A DNA stretch of 50,309 nucleotides, taken from the NCBI GenBank assembly GCA_944385435.1, contig CALWXG010000012.1, positions 1 through 50,309 on the forward strand. Reading direction: 5' to 3'. A program made the translations under genes and the position numbers. Under the pieces are notes generated by a model. That model saw only the letters and a program-made list of their open reading frames with translations, searched no databases and had not been told where the DNA came from. Numbering within the stretch: position 1 is the stretch's first letter; each line of letters begins with the position of its first letter. Positions 1 to 8,384 of the stretch are shown here, in pieces. The DNA is from an uncultured Oscillospiraceae bacterium. Lineage in GTDB: Bacteria; Bacillota; Clostridia; Oscillospirales; Oscillospiraceae.

Positions 1-4
1 CCTT

Positions 5-553
5 GTGCAGATCATCATGGCCATTGGCGGCGCGGTGGTTATCATTGCGATCATTGTCATGCTTGTTTTTGGGGACAGGATCTTACAAGCTGCAGATGTT
101 TCCCTCTCACTGGGGGAATTGAGCCTCAGTCTCAAAGATCTATCCCAAGTGGTCGATATCTCCGCGTTGAAGATCAGTATGATCTTTGACCTTGCCGCCG
201 TGGTAGTCCTGCTCGCGTTTGGTTGGTATGTGATCAGGCTGTTCCGCAGACTGCTTGGCCCGATGAAAGAGGGGCGGCCCTTTGACAACGGCGCTTCAAA
301 TGTCATCCGGCGGCTGGCGTGGGCCGTCCTGATCGGTGGAGCCGTGAATGAGCTGATCGGCATGATCGCGGTTTTTGTTGAGACAAAGGCCATATATTTC
401 ACGGCCCTTTTCCATACGGAGGCCGTGACAGGTCATACCATAGACCATGTGATAGACGTCAGTTTCGTCTTGACAGCACTGGTCCTGTTCCTGCTCTCCT
501 ATATTTTCCGCTATGGCGAAGAACTGCAAAAAGAGTCTGACGAAACATTGTGA
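5..553 (+). CDS. DUF2975 family membrane protein (5' end may lie outside window)
   Basis: A 182-residue hydrophobic protein with about four predicted membrane segments (near residues 3-24, 58-80, 105-127 and 148-167). The late motif of a PF stretch, then IRRLAW, and a C-terminal YGEELQKESDETL tail are what I expect of the DUF2975 family. Function in the family is unknown; such proteins are typically encoded beside a small XRE-family regulator, as here (the stop codon lies just before the RBS of the next gene). The GTG at position 5 is the first start available, but the reading frame is open to the window edge and no RBS is visible, so the true start is probably upstream. Family call is from motif recognition, not a search. 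Confidence 0.75.
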   Translation: MQIIMAIGGAVVIIAIIVMLVFGDRILQAADVSLSLGELSLSLKDLSQVVDISALKISMIFDLAAVVVLLAFGWYVIRLFRRLLGPMKEGRPFDNGASNVIRRLAWAVLIGGAVNELIGMIAVFVETKAIYFTALFHTEAVTGHTIDHVIDVSFVLTALVLFLLSYIFRYGEELQKESDETL

Positions 554-561
554 GGTGCCAA

Positions 562-786
562 ATGGGGAAGATCATACTTCGCCTGGACAGGGTAATGGCA
601 GATCGGAAAATGAGCCTAAAGGAACTGTCGGAACAGGTCGGAGTTTCCAATGTAAACCTGTCGAAAATAAAGACCGGTAAGATCAGCGCGATCCGCTTTT
701 CAACGCTGAAAGCGATCTGCGAGGCGCTGGATTGCCAGCCGGGAGATATCCTGGAATACGACCCTGACAGTGAGGATGACATCTGA
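562..786 (+). CDS. Small XRE/Cro-C1-type helix-turn-helix regulator
   Basis: A 74-residue protein almost entirely made of one Cro/C1-type helix-turn-helix: MSLKELSEQVGVSNVNLSKI is the HTH, followed by a KAICEALDCQPGDILEY segment typical of the YozG-like group. The start at 562 is chosen over a GTG at 550 because GAGGTG lies four bases upstream. It is translationally close to the DUF2975 membrane gene before it (8 bp between stop and start), so the two form an operon. By analogy with similar pairs, the regulator probably controls its own operon or acts with the membrane partner; the signal is unknown. Confidence 0.85.
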   Translation: MGKIILRLDRVMADRKMSLKELSEQVGVSNVNLSKIKTGKISAIRFSTLKAICEALDCQPGDILEYDPDSEDDI

Positions 787-864
787 TGCTGTCTGGCTGG
801 AAAACTCGATCAGATGGTCTCAGCGCGGTTGGGCCCTGGACGGAAAGGCAAGGAGAGATGTAGC

Positions 865-1320
865 ATGACACACATATCAAACGAGAGGTTGCGTCCCATG
901 GAGGACAGGGACCGGCAGGCTGTGCTGGCCCTATCCCGCGCCTGGGCGGAGGAGGGCATCACCTACGGCTACTTCGCCAACGGCGAGGGGGAGCTGGACA
1001 GCTGCCGCTGCTGGGTGGCGGAGGCAGACGGCAGCGTGGTGGGCTACGCCGCCGGACAGATGGAGACTGCCGGCCGGGACAGCAGTATCCAGAGGGCGGG
1101 AGAGCAGTGGTTCGAGCTGGAGGAGCTGTACGTGGACCGCGCTGTCCGGGACGGCGGCCTGGGCGGGGCGCTGCTGGACTATGTGGAACAGATCCTCCGG
1201 GAGGAGGGGGTGAAGCGGCTGATGCTCACCGGGGCCAACCGGGCCCAGGGGCCTCTGCTGCGGTTCTACCTGCGCCGGGGGATGACCCTGTACTCCTTCC
1301 GGGCCTTTCAGGATCTTTAA
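865..1320 (+). CDS. GNAT-family N-acetyltransferase
   Basis: A 151-residue GNAT-fold acetyltransferase that would transfer an acetyl group from acetyl-CoA to an amine substrate. The core is seen as WFELEELYVDRAVRDGGLGGALL (residues about 75-97), where strand beta4 is followed by the acetyl-CoA pyrophosphate loop in a degenerate R/Q-x-x-G-x-G/A form (RDGGLGGA), and a late YLRRGMTLYSF segment matching the usual terminal strand. ATG 865 is preferred over the upstream in-frame ATG at 814 because AGGAG lies nine bases before it. The natural substrate cannot be inferred. Confidence 0.85.
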   Translation: MTHISNERLRPMEDRDRQAVLALSRAWAEEGITYGYFANGEGELDSCRCWVAEADGSVVGYAAGQMETAGRDSSIQRAGEQWFELEELYVDRAVRDGGLGGALLDYVEQILREEGVKRLMLTGANRAQGPLLRFYLRRGMTLYSFRAFQDL

Positions 1321-1351
1321 CCCATTATGCTGCTTAGGAGAGCGAACAGTC

Positions 1352-1885
1352 ATGAACGTCATCTGCTTCGGCGATTCCAACACCTATGGCTATGACCCCC
1401 GTTCCTGGCTGGGGGGGCGCTATGACGCGGACATCCGCTGGGTGGACATTCTGGCGGCGAACACCGGCTGGGCCGTGCAAAACTGGGGCTTAAACGGCCG
1501 GGAAATTCCGGAAGCAGTTCCGGTCTTCCCGGCTGACACCGATCTGCTGATCCTCATGCTGGGCACCAACGACCTGCTCCAGGGTCGCAGTCCCGACCAG
1601 GCCGCGGGAAAACTGAAGGCCTTTCTCTCCGGGCTGAAGCTGGCTCCAAACCAGGTTCTGCTCATCGCGCCGCCGCCTTTGGCTCTGGGCGAGTGGGTGC
1701 CGGATCAGCCGCTCATCGCCCGTTCCAGGGCTTTTGCCCAACACTGCCAGGCGCTGGCCGGGCAATTGGGCACACTCTTCGCCGACGCCGGGGAGTGGAA
1801 CATCTCCCTGACCCACGACGGAGTTCACTTCACGGCGCAGGGCCACAGGGCCTTTGCGGCGGGACTTCTGGGGGCACTCAAATGA
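1352..1885 (+). CDS. SGNH/GDSL-family hydrolase (esterase or lipase-like)
   Basis: A 177-residue cytoplasmic SGNH hydrolase without signal peptide. Block I is FGDSNTYGYD with the nucleophile Ser near residue 9, the oxyanion Gly is in WGLNGRE, block III is MLGTNDLLQG (Asn), and block V is HDGVHFTAQGH carrying the catalytic Asp and His. The family hydrolyses ester or acyl bonds in small molecules. A TTAGGAGAG ribosome site precedes the ATG. Its stop overlaps the start of the following rhodanese lipoprotein by four bases (ATGA), so they are translationally coupled. Confidence 0.88.
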   Translation: MNVICFGDSNTYGYDPRSWLGGRYDADIRWVDILAANTGWAVQNWGLNGREIPEAVPVFPADTDLLILMLGTNDLLQGRSPDQAAGKLKAFLSGLKLAPNQVLLIAPPPLALGEWVPDQPLIARSRAFAQHCQALAGQLGTLFADAGEWNISLTHDGVHFTAQGHRAFAAGLLGALK

Positions 1886-2262
1886 AACGGTTTTTCCCAG
1901 TTCTTCTCTGTCTTCTGCTGTTCAGTGGATGCGGCGGAAATTCTGCCAATGGGCGCTATCAGCAGATCACCCAGGAAGAAGCCAAAGAAATGATGGACAC
2001 CCAGTCGGTGATTATCCTGGACGTCCGGGAACAGTCCGAATATGACAGTGGCCACATTCCCGGGGCCGTCCTGTTCCCCGTGGGGGAGATCGCTGCAGAC
2101 ACCGCCGCTGCAGTGATTCCGGAAAAAGACGCAGCCGTTCTGGTCTACTGCCGCAGCGGCAACCGCAGTAAGACGGCATCCTCTGCGCTGGCCAGGCTGG
2201 GGTACACCAACATCTATGAATTCGGCGGAATCAACACCTGGCCCTACGAAATTGAGACATAA
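1882..2262 (+). CDS. Rhodanese-domain lipoprotein
   Basis: A 126-residue protein with a lipoprotein signal (MKRFFPVLLCLLLFSGC, lipid-attachment Cys near residue 17) followed by a single rhodanese domain. The active-site loop CRSGNRS contains the sulfur-accepting cysteine, and DVREQSEYDSGHIPGA is the characteristic N-terminal rhodanese motif. It would sit on the outside of the cytoplasmic membrane and could handle sulfane sulfur or thiols. Start is the ATG overlapping the previous gene's TGA. A strong hairpin follows ten bases downstream, closing the operon. Confidence 0.88.
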   Translation: MKRFFPVLLCLLLFSGCGGNSANGRYQQITQEEAKEMMDTQSVIILDVREQSEYDSGHIPGAVLFPVGEIAADTAAAVIPEKDAAVLVYCRSGNRSKTASSALARLGYTNIYEFGGINTWPYEIET

Positions 2263-2271
2263 TGGCGCACC

Positions 2272-2299
2272 GCCGGGGACAACCTGTCCCCGGCATTTT
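2272..2299 (+). terminator. Rho-independent terminator after rhodanese gene
   Basis: A perfect 10-bp stem (GCCGGGGACA / TGTCCCCGGC) with a three-base loop, followed by ATTTTG. It lies 10 bp after the rhodanese stop codon. Confidence 0.8.
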
Positions 2300-2340
2300 G
2301 TCGGAGTGCATTCCTTTCGCTGTCAGCGCTGCAATCACCA

Positions 2341-2369
2341 TGGCATTTCACCGGATTCTGTGCTATAAT
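2341..2369 (+). promoter_or_regulatory. Possible promoter for the deformylase operon
   Basis: A consensus TATAAT at 2364-2369 lies in the 231-bp gap between the rhodanese terminator and the deformylase gene; the -35 region at 17 bp spacing (TGGCAT) is poor. It implies a leader of roughly 120 bases. Nothing else recognisable was seen in this gap. Confidence 0.45.
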
Positions 2370-2493
2370 CCCTCTGACCAGCAAGCAGAAAGACCGCTGG
2401 CCCGGTCAAGGAGAACAGAGCACAATTTCCCGTCCGTCACGGCAGAAGCCCTTCAAACCGCGCAGGAACGGGATTGGCGAAAGGGGATGCAGC

Positions 2494-2904
2494 ATGATTC
2501 GAGACATCTGCAAAGACGAGTCGTTTCTGGCCCAGAAGGCGGAACCCGCCACAATGGAGGATCTGGCCATCGCCGGGGATCTGCTGGAGACGCTGGAACA
2601 TCATAAAGATGGCTGCGTGGGCATGGCGGCCAACATGATCGGCGTGAACAAGCGCATCATCGCCTTTGACAACGAGGGCCGCTACATGGTCATGTTCAAC
2701 CCGGAGATCGTGAAGCAATCCGGCCCTTATGAGGCACAGGAAGGGTGTCTGTCCCTCACCGGCACCCGGAAGGCCAGGCGGTGGCAGACCATCAAAGTGC
2801 GCTGGCAAAACGAGAACTTCCAGGAGCGCTTCAAGACGTTCACCGGCTGGACCGCCCAGATCATCCAGCACGAGATCGACCACTGCGAGGGGATCATCAT
2901 ATGA
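2494..2904 (+). CDS. def: Peptide deformylase (Clostridia-type variant)
   Basis: A 136-residue metallo-hydrolase of the peptide deformylase family, which removes the formyl group from nascent N-terminal formyl-methionine. Motif 2 EGCLS (metal-binding Cys) and motif 3 HEIDHCEG (two metal-binding His and the catalytic Glu) are intact. Motif 1 reads GMAANM where the canonical form is GLAAxQ, so the glutamine that stabilises the oxyanion is replaced by methionine. The protein is shorter than E. coli Def. Its stop overlaps the start of the next gene (ATGA). It may be a second deformylase or a relative with another formyl-peptide substrate. Confidence 0.82.
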   Translation: MIRDICKDESFLAQKAEPATMEDLAIAGDLLETLEHHKDGCVGMAANMIGVNKRIIAFDNEGRYMVMFNPEIVKQSGPYEAQEGCLSLTGTRKARRWQTIKVRWQNENFQERFKTFTGWTAQIIQHEIDHCEGIII

Positions 2905-3215
2905 AAAAATGCAGGATCACCGTCATGCGCATCACCTGGTACGAGGATCTGATGGCCCGATATGAGAATCCCATCTCCCACCCCTGCGGCATGGAGGTGG
3001 GCCAGGTCTTCCTGGCCAACGGCTGGGAGAAACCGGAGGGATTCTGTCAGAGCGCCTGGGACACCCTCTCCCCCTTCGTGCTGGCCCTGAGCCACGGCGG
3101 GGAGAACTTCTATGACGGCTGGATGAAGAACCCCCGTTCCGCCATGCTCTCCTGCAACGACGGCTTCCGCCCGGTGAGCTTTCTGGTGGAAGCCCTGGAC
3201 GAGGAGGCAGAGTGA
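2901..3215 (+). CDS. TIGR04076-like small protein
   Basis: A 104-residue protein that I recognise as resembling the TIGR04076 family of uncharacterised anaerobe proteins. It has the opening KKCRITVMRI, a central CGMEVGQVF and FCQSAWDTLSPFVLALSHG with conserved cysteine, and the late CNDGFRPVSFLVEAL. No membrane segment or catalytic motif is evident. Translation is coupled to the deformylase by a four-base overlap, which fixes the start at 2901. Function unknown. Confidence 0.8.
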   Translation: MKKCRITVMRITWYEDLMARYENPISHPCGMEVGQVFLANGWEKPEGFCQSAWDTLSPFVLALSHGGENFYDGWMKNPRSAMLSCNDGFRPVSFLVEALDEEAE

Positions 3216-3321
3216 GGCGCCCTCCACGCCGCGGTTTCATTTTCCCCCGCTCTCTGCGCAGAACCGCTCCTGCGCAAGATTCTGTCCCGGTTTCACATCC
3301 CAAAACAAGGAGACTTCCCTT

Positions 3322-4311
3322 ATGAGAAAGAAAAGCACTGCGCTGTTCCTGGCTCTGATTCTGATCCTGTCTCTGGCCGGCTGCGGAACAGACAACCAGG
3401 ACTCCATCTACGCCCAGCCGGAAAACTGGGCCTATCTGGAGTCGGAGAAGTCCGCTCCCGCGGATGTATTCTTCCTCTGTCCCACCGTCTACAGCGGCGG
3501 AGAAGACAGCTTCAACATGCCCCTGGACGATGAGGCCGCCAAGAGCGACTTCCTGGGCGCCACCAATATGGAAAAGGGCATCTATGAGGAAAACTGCCGT
3601 TTCTTCGCCCCTTACTACCGTCAGGCCGGGCTGAACGTGTACGAGCTGCCGGCCTCCGAGCGGGAACCCTATCTGGCCGCCGCCTACGAGGACGCAAAGG
3701 ACGCATTTCTCTACTATCTGGAACACTATAACGAGGGACAGCCCATTATTCTGGCCGGATTTTCCCAGGGTGCCGACCTGTGCATCCGTCTGCTGAAGGA
3801 CTGTTTCGCCCAGGAGGAGGTAAACGATCTCCTGGTGGCCTGCTATGCCATCGGCTGGAGTATCACCCAGGAAGAGCTGACGGAATATCCCCACCTCCGC
3901 TTTGCCTCCGGGGAAGACGACACCGGCGTGATCATCTCCTTCAACAGTGAGGCGGAAGAAGTCACAGATTCTCTGCTCATTCCCGCCGGCACCCGCACTC
4001 TGGCCATCAACCCCCTCAACTGGACAACCGACGGCACCCCCGCGGAAAAGGGGGAAAACCTGGGCGCCTGCTTCACGGATTACGGCGGAACCATCGTCAC
4101 GGAGGTTCCCCAGCTCACCGGAGCATACATTGACCCGGTGAGGGGCGCTCTGAAGGTGCCGGATGTGTCCCCGGAAGAGTATCCCCCCGGCCTGTCCATT
4201 TTCTCCGAGGGCGTGTACCATCTCTACGATTATCAGTTCTTCTACCGCAATCTTCAGGAGAACGTGGCGGTCCGGCTGGACGCCTATCTGGCACAGCAGG
4301 CTGCTGCCTGA
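3322..4311 (+). CDS. DUF3089-family alpha/beta hydrolase lipoprotein
   Basis: A 329-residue exported lipoprotein: signal MRKKSTALFLALILILSLAGC with the lipobox LAGC (Cys near residue 21). The mature part is an alpha/beta hydrolase of the DUF3089 type, with DVFFLCPTVY near residue 50, YYRQAGLNVYELP near 95, and the nucleophile elbow ILAGFSQGADL around residue 145-155 (Ser in GFSQG). Later segments (GYAIGWSIT-like and the late YHLYDYQFFYRNL with a His) plausibly supply the remaining triad. Probably an esterase-like enzyme on the outer face of the membrane; substrate unknown. RBS AAGGAG precedes the ATG. Confidence 0.82.
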   Translation: MRKKSTALFLALILILSLAGCGTDNQDSIYAQPENWAYLESEKSAPADVFFLCPTVYSGGEDSFNMPLDDEAAKSDFLGATNMEKGIYEENCRFFAPYYRQAGLNVYELPASEREPYLAAAYEDAKDAFLYYLEHYNEGQPIILAGFSQGADLCIRLLKDCFAQEEVNDLLVACYAIGWSITQEELTEYPHLRFASGEDDTGVIISFNSEAEEVTDSLLIPAGTRTLAINPLNWTTDGTPAEKGENLGACFTDYGGTIVTEVPQLTGAYIDPVRGALKVPDVSPEEYPPGLSIFSEGVYHLYDYQFFYRNLQENVAVRLDAYLAQQAAA

Positions 4312-4348
4312 CGCCCTCCGCCGGCGCTGTGAAGTCAGGTGAACCCAT

Positions 4349-5023
4349 ATGTTCCATTTTTCCGTGGGCGGCAAAACCGTATCCGTGTTCCCCGGCGCAG
4401 AACCGGGCGCACCGGTCATCTACCTCAATACCTTTCCCGACGAGGGCCGGCAAGTCTTCCAGGCCATGTACCGTTCCGGATGCCCGGAATTCACTCTGGC
4501 CGCCATCAGCGATCTGGACTGGAACTGCGATCTGGTCCCCTGGGACCATCCTCCCGTCTTCCGGAATACGCCTCCCTTCACCAGAGGCGCTGACCGCTAT
4601 CTGAACCTTTTAACCGGAAGCATCCTGCCCGAGGCAGAGAAGCGCCTTTCCGAACCCCCTCGATGGAGGGGAATTGCAGGCTACTCCCTGGCAGGACTGT
4701 TTGCGGTCTATTCCATTTGTCAGACAGATGTCTTTACCCGGGTGGGCTGTATATCCGGCTCGCTCTGGTTCCCCGGAATCAAGGAATACCTCTTCTCCCA
4801 CGGGATAAAGGCGCGGCCGGAATGCATGTACTTTTCCCTGGGCAGCAAGGAAAATAAATCTCGCAACCCGGTTCTGAATTGTGTCCGGCAAAACACGCAG
4901 GAGATTCGGGCCTTTTTCCAGAGCAAAGGCATCGACACCGCCTTCGAGCTGAATCCCGGCAATCATTACAACCTCGCCACGCAGCGCACCTGTGCAGGTA
5001 TCCGATGGCTGCTGAGCCGGTAG
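4349..5023 (+). CDS. Alpha/beta hydrolase, esterase-D/enterochelin-esterase-like
   Basis: A 224-residue cytoplasmic alpha/beta hydrolase. The nucleophile elbow GYSLAGLFAVYS (Ser near residue 113) and CISGSLWFPG match the putative esterase/Fes-like family, and PGNHYN near the C-terminus contains the likely catalytic His. Family members cleave acyl esters, including siderophore esters, but no siderophore genes are near. AGGTG six to nine bases before the ATG supports the start. The gene follows the DUF3089 lipoprotein by 37 bp and is closed by a strong hairpin 68 bp downstream, so the two hydrolases probably share a transcript. Confidence 0.78.
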   Translation: MFHFSVGGKTVSVFPGAEPGAPVIYLNTFPDEGRQVFQAMYRSGCPEFTLAAISDLDWNCDLVPWDHPPVFRNTPPFTRGADRYLNLLTGSILPEAEKRLSEPPRWRGIAGYSLAGLFAVYSICQTDVFTRVGCISGSLWFPGIKEYLFSHGIKARPECMYFSLGSKENKSRNPVLNCVRQNTQEIRAFFQSKGIDTAFELNPGNHYNLATQRTCAGIRWLLSR

Positions 5024-5091
5024 AACATGCCGCCAGCCCTGCCGCTCCTGCGAACCCCGCACCCGTTGTCTCTCCCAAGTCACGTTGCTCC

Positions 5092-5139
5092 AAAACAGGC
5101 AGGGATACAGAGCCTCAGTTCTGTATCCCTGCCTGTTTT
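5092..5139. terminator. Strong bidirectional terminator hairpin
   Basis: A perfect 19-bp inverted repeat beginning AAAACAGGCAGGG, with a 10-base loop and ending in GTTTT. The A-run and T-run on the two flanks would let it act on both strands. It closes the hydrolase operon. Confidence 0.88.
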
Positions 5140-5233
5140 ATGCCATTCTCGCTGTAATTTCACCTGCGATCTGCCGCTCCTGTCTCAACCGCTTTCCGTA
5201 GCACAAACAGCACGGTATGCCCATTCTTTCTGC

Positions 5234-5261
5234 TTTACAAGCACAAAAAAGTAATTATAAT
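5234..5261 (+). promoter_or_regulatory. Sigma-A promoter of the permease operon
   Basis: TTTACA (5234-5239), a 16-bp spacer and a consensus TATAAT (5256-5261), about 72 bp upstream of the permease start codon. A perfect 14-bp palindrome follows the expected start of transcription. Confidence 0.75.
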
Positions 5262-5279
5262 GTATGGTAGTTGCAACGG

Positions 5280-5293
5280 TTCCACCGGTGGAA
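5280..5293. promoter_or_regulatory. Candidate operator palindrome
   Basis: TTCCACCGGTGGAA is a perfect 14-bp palindrome located about +12 to +26 relative to the predicted start of the permease transcript, a position where a bound protein would block transcription. A likely cognate regulator is not obvious; the nearby LysR protein is a candidate but usually binds upstream. Confidence 0.5.
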
Positions 5294-5333
5294 AGGAATG
5301 TGAAAACGGACTGTAAAGAAAAGAGGGAACGCA

Positions 5334-6818
5334 ATGTCTATTTCAGGAGCGAAAAAGAAAAACACCTTCTATTACATCATCGTCGTTATCTCCGTCCTGT
5401 TTATGTACGGCTTTGGACAGGTTGTCCCCACCTTCGCAGGCATCACTCCCGTTGGCATCAGCATGCTGGGCATCTTCTTCGGTGTGCTGATCGCCACCAT
5501 CGCCACAGGCGAAACCTTCTGGCCTGCTCTGCTGGGCCTGTTCGCCATGATCATCTGTAACTACACCACCGCCGGCGCCCTGCTGGGCACCTGGTTCGGA
5601 AACACCACCATCCAGCAGATCATCTGGGTCATGGCCCTCACCGGCGCGGTGACCGAATCCGGTGCCGTCAACGTGCTGGCCCGCAAGGTGCTGAAAATCA
5701 AGGCACTGCAGGGCCATCCGGTGCGCCTGATCACCGTGCTGTTCCTGGCTGTGCTGATCTGCTCCGCCCTGGTGAGCAGCCCCACCACCATGCTGCTGCT
5801 CTGGTATCCCATCCTGGACGGCATCTGCGACATGTGCGGCGTGAAGAAGGACAGCGATCTGAAACGTGAGCTGCTGCTGGGTGTTTATATCTCCGCCATG
5901 GGTGCCTACGTGCTCCCCTTCAAGGGCGTACATCTGTCCTCCATCGCCATCATCAGCGGCATCATGGAGAGCAGCGGTCTGGTCTTCAACAACGCGGTTT
6001 ACCTGCTGGTCGCCACTCTGGTTATCGTGGTCTTCGTGCTGATGTATGTGGTGTTCATCCGGTTTGTTTGGAAGACCGACCTGACTGCGCTGCGGGACTT
6101 CGACGTGGAGAAACTGGACCTCACTGAGGCCGACCTGAAGATGACCGGAAAGCAGAAAACCCTGCTGGGCTTCATGATCTTCGGCATTGTGTTCCTGCTG
6201 CTGAGCATGGTGCTTCCCGCCGACTCCGCCGTCATGGCCTTCTACAACAAGATCGGCTCCACCTGGATCTGGGTCGTACTGTTCGCCATTCTCTGCATGA
6301 TGCGGGACAAAGAGGGTAAGCCCTTCATCAACGGGGTCAAACTACTCCAAAGCAAGACTATGTGGGGCATCGTAGCCGTGGCCGGGTGCTTCACCATCTG
6401 CGGCAGCGCCATCGCCTCTGACGATCTGGGCATCAAGAACGCCATTGCCGAGTTCCTCTCTCCTGTCCTGGGCAACGCCAGCTGGCCCGTCATGGTCATT
6501 CTCTGCGTGGCCGTGTCCACCATCTTCACCAATTTCACCAACGGCATGCCCGTGAGCTTCACCATCAACGCCGTGTGCATCCCTCTGGCCTGCACCATGG
6601 AGATGAACGGCACCGGCAACGCCACCATCCTGGGTGTGGCCACCATCCTGTCCAGCATGTGCGCCATGCTCACCAACGGCGCCATCGCCTACGCTCCCGT
6701 TATGCTGGGGCGTGAGGAGATGACCACCAAGTTCATCTTTACAAAGGGCGTGGTGACGAATATCATTTACATTGTAGTCGCCAGTGTTCTGTGTATCGTT
6801 TCCGGTTACATTTTCTGA
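5334..6818 (+). CDS. SLC13/DASS-type anion permease
   Basis: A 494-residue integral membrane protein with about 12 hydrophobic segments. It resembles bacterial SLC13-family (divalent anion:Na+ symporter) permeases, with a start segment FAGITPVGISMLGIFFGVL and two re-entrant-like stretches, SSPTTMLLLW (about residue 145) and TNFTNGMPVSF (about residue 403), where classical members carry SNT motifs. The motif differences suggest a divergent substrate, most likely a carboxylate or other organic anion. It heads an operon with the FAD oxidoreductase 21 bp downstream, so it probably imports that enzyme's substrate. It is a clear paralogue of the permease at 47556. Confidence 0.82.
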   Translation: MSISGAKKKNTFYYIIVVISVLFMYGFGQVVPTFAGITPVGISMLGIFFGVLIATIATGETFWPALLGLFAMIICNYTTAGALLGTWFGNTTIQQIIWVMALTGAVTESGAVNVLARKVLKIKALQGHPVRLITVLFLAVLICSALVSSPTTMLLLWYPILDGICDMCGVKKDSDLKRELLLGVYISAMGAYVLPFKGVHLSSIAIISGIMESSGLVFNNAVYLLVATLVIVVFVLMYVVFIRFVWKTDLTALRDFDVEKLDLTEADLKMTGKQKTLLGFMIFGIVFLLLSMVLPADSAVMAFYNKIGSTWIWVVLFAILCMMRDKEGKPFINGVKLLQSKTMWGIVAVAGCFTICGSAIASDDLGIKNAIAEFLSPVLGNASWPVMVILCVAVSTIFTNFTNGMPVSFTINAVCIPLACTMEMNGTGNATILGVATILSSMCAMLTNGAIAYAPVMLGREEMTTKFIFTKGVVTNIIYIVVASVLCIVSGYIF

Positions 6819-6839
6819 TCAATATAGGAGGTTTGCGCT

Positions 6840-8384
6840 ATGAGTAAGACCTATCTGGAAGCTGCCCGATCTATCCCTGTGGAAGCAGAGTGCGACATTC
6901 TCGTGGTGGGCGGCGGTGCCGCCGGCCACTCTGCCGCCATCGCGGCCGCCCGGGCCGGTGCAAAAAACATCATCCTGCTGGAGCGTTACGGCTATATGGG
7001 CGGCGACGTCACCGGCGGTTACGTCATCATGGTGCCCAACCTGTCCTGGTACAATAAGTCCTTCGTCCGCGGCCTGCAGGAGGAGTGGTTCACCCGCCTG
7101 AGCGCCATTCCCGGCGCAGTGCGCGGTCCCTCCCTGGACAAGATCGGCTCCACCGACCCCGCCCTGCTCCACCCCTGGATGGCGGTGCACGACTGCGTCA
7201 GCCGCGGCGCCTACGGCGGGGCCAAGCCCAACTGTCTGGTGCGTTCGGTCTATTTTGAGCCCAATCAGCTGAAGATCGAGATGGACAAGATGCTGCTGGA
7301 GCACAAAGATGCCATCACTGTCATGGCCCACTGCTGGGTCAGCGGCCCCATTGTGGAAAACGGCGTGGTCAAGGGCGTCACCTACGAGTGCAAGGAAGGA
7401 CGCAAAGCCATTCTGGCCAAGCAGGTAATCGACGCCACCGGCGACGGCGACCTCTACTCCCGTTCCGGCGCCCCCTACACCAGCATGTCCGACGGCGTGA
7501 CCCGAGCCAATACCACTGCCCTGGTGTGGCGCATCGGCGGTGTGGACGGAGACGCCTACTATGAGTGGAAACAGGCACATCCCGCTGAGATGAACGCTCT
7601 GCGGGCAGGTCTGCAGCGCATCGCCGGCTTCCGGTGCGTACCCATGCCCTCCAACCAGAGCGACATCTTCTGGATGAACAACTGGCACATCAACCGGGAC
7701 TGCTCCAAGGTGAAGGATCAGACCGAAACCGAGATGAACACCCGCAGCACCATGCGGGAGACTCTGGACTACCTGAAAGAGGCTGTGCCCGTAGCCTTCC
7801 GCAACGCCTATCTATACGACATCGCGCCCCAGCTGGGCACTCGGGTGAGCCGCCGTCTGAAGGGCGAATACGTCATGAGCACCGCCGACTTTGCCTATGC
7901 GATCCAGCACGACGATGTCATCGCATGGCACTCCACCATCTGCCAGGTCAATGACTGCGGACCCGTGGAGATCCCCTACCGGGCCATCCTGCCCCAGGGC
8001 GTGGAAAATCTGACCTGCCCGGGCCGCCACCTGTCCGCCGACGGCATTGCCATCGACTGGCTGGATCTGATCCCCCAGTGCGTGGGTACCGGCCAGGCCG
8101 CCGGTGTGGCCGCCGCCGTGGCTGTGGCCGACGGCACCACCGCCCACAACGTGGACATCCAAAAAGTACAGGACATCCTGGTGGATCAGGACGTGCCTCT
8201 GCCCCGCAACGCCAAGTTCCATGCCAAGGATCCCTCTTACCAGGAGTGCGTGGAGGAGCATCAGTATGGTCTTTACACAGACAAAGCCAAGCTGGCCAAG
8301 GAACAGAAGGAAAAGGGCCAGCCTTTGAATCTGGAATTTCAGGAGGACATCAACAAACCCAATGTGGAACGAAAACTGCACTGA
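6840..8384 (+). CDS. FAD-dependent oxidoreductase (FAD_oxidored family)
   Basis: A 514-residue soluble flavoprotein. The N-terminal dinucleotide-binding fold is VVGGGAAGHSAAIAAARAG (GxGxxG form, residues 22-40), followed by LLERYGYMGGDVTGG, the diagnostic segment of the FAD_oxidored family in which the FAD adenine ribose and pyrophosphate are bound. IDATGDGDLYSRSG near residue 200 is the second family signature. No signal peptide and no FMN-binding domain. AGGAGG lies directly upstream. Cotranscribed with the permease, it probably oxidises or reduces the imported organic anion; direction and substrate are unknown. Confidence 0.87.
   Translation: MSKTYLEAARSIPVEAECDILVVGGGAAGHSAAIAAARAGAKNIILLERYGYMGGDVTGGYVIMVPNLSWYNKSFVRGLQEEWFTRLSAIPGAVRGPSLDKIGSTDPALLHPWMAVHDCVSRGAYGGAKPNCLVRSVYFEPNQLKIEMDKMLLEHKDAITVMAHCWVSGPIVENGVVKGVTYECKEGRKAILAKQVIDATGDGDLYSRSGAPYTSMSDGVTRANTTALVWRIGGVDGDAYYEWKQAHPAEMNALRAGLQRIAGFRCVPMPSNQSDIFWMNNWHINRDCSKVKDQTETEMNTRSTMRETLDYLKEAVPVAFRNAYLYDIAPQLGTRVSRRLKGEYVMSTADFAYAIQHDDVIAWHSTICQVNDCGPVEIPYRAILPQGVENLTCPGRHLSADGIAIDWLDLIPQCVGTGQAAGVAAAVAVADGTTAHNVDIQKVQDILVDQDVPLPRNAKFHAKDPSYQECVEEHQYGLYTDKAKLAKEQKEKGQPLNLEFQEDINKPNVERKLH

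Noticed and set aside
2932-4419. Minus-strand 495-codon frame
   Set aside because: Overlaps two well supported plus-strand genes and has no motif; composition is typical of a reverse-frame shadow.
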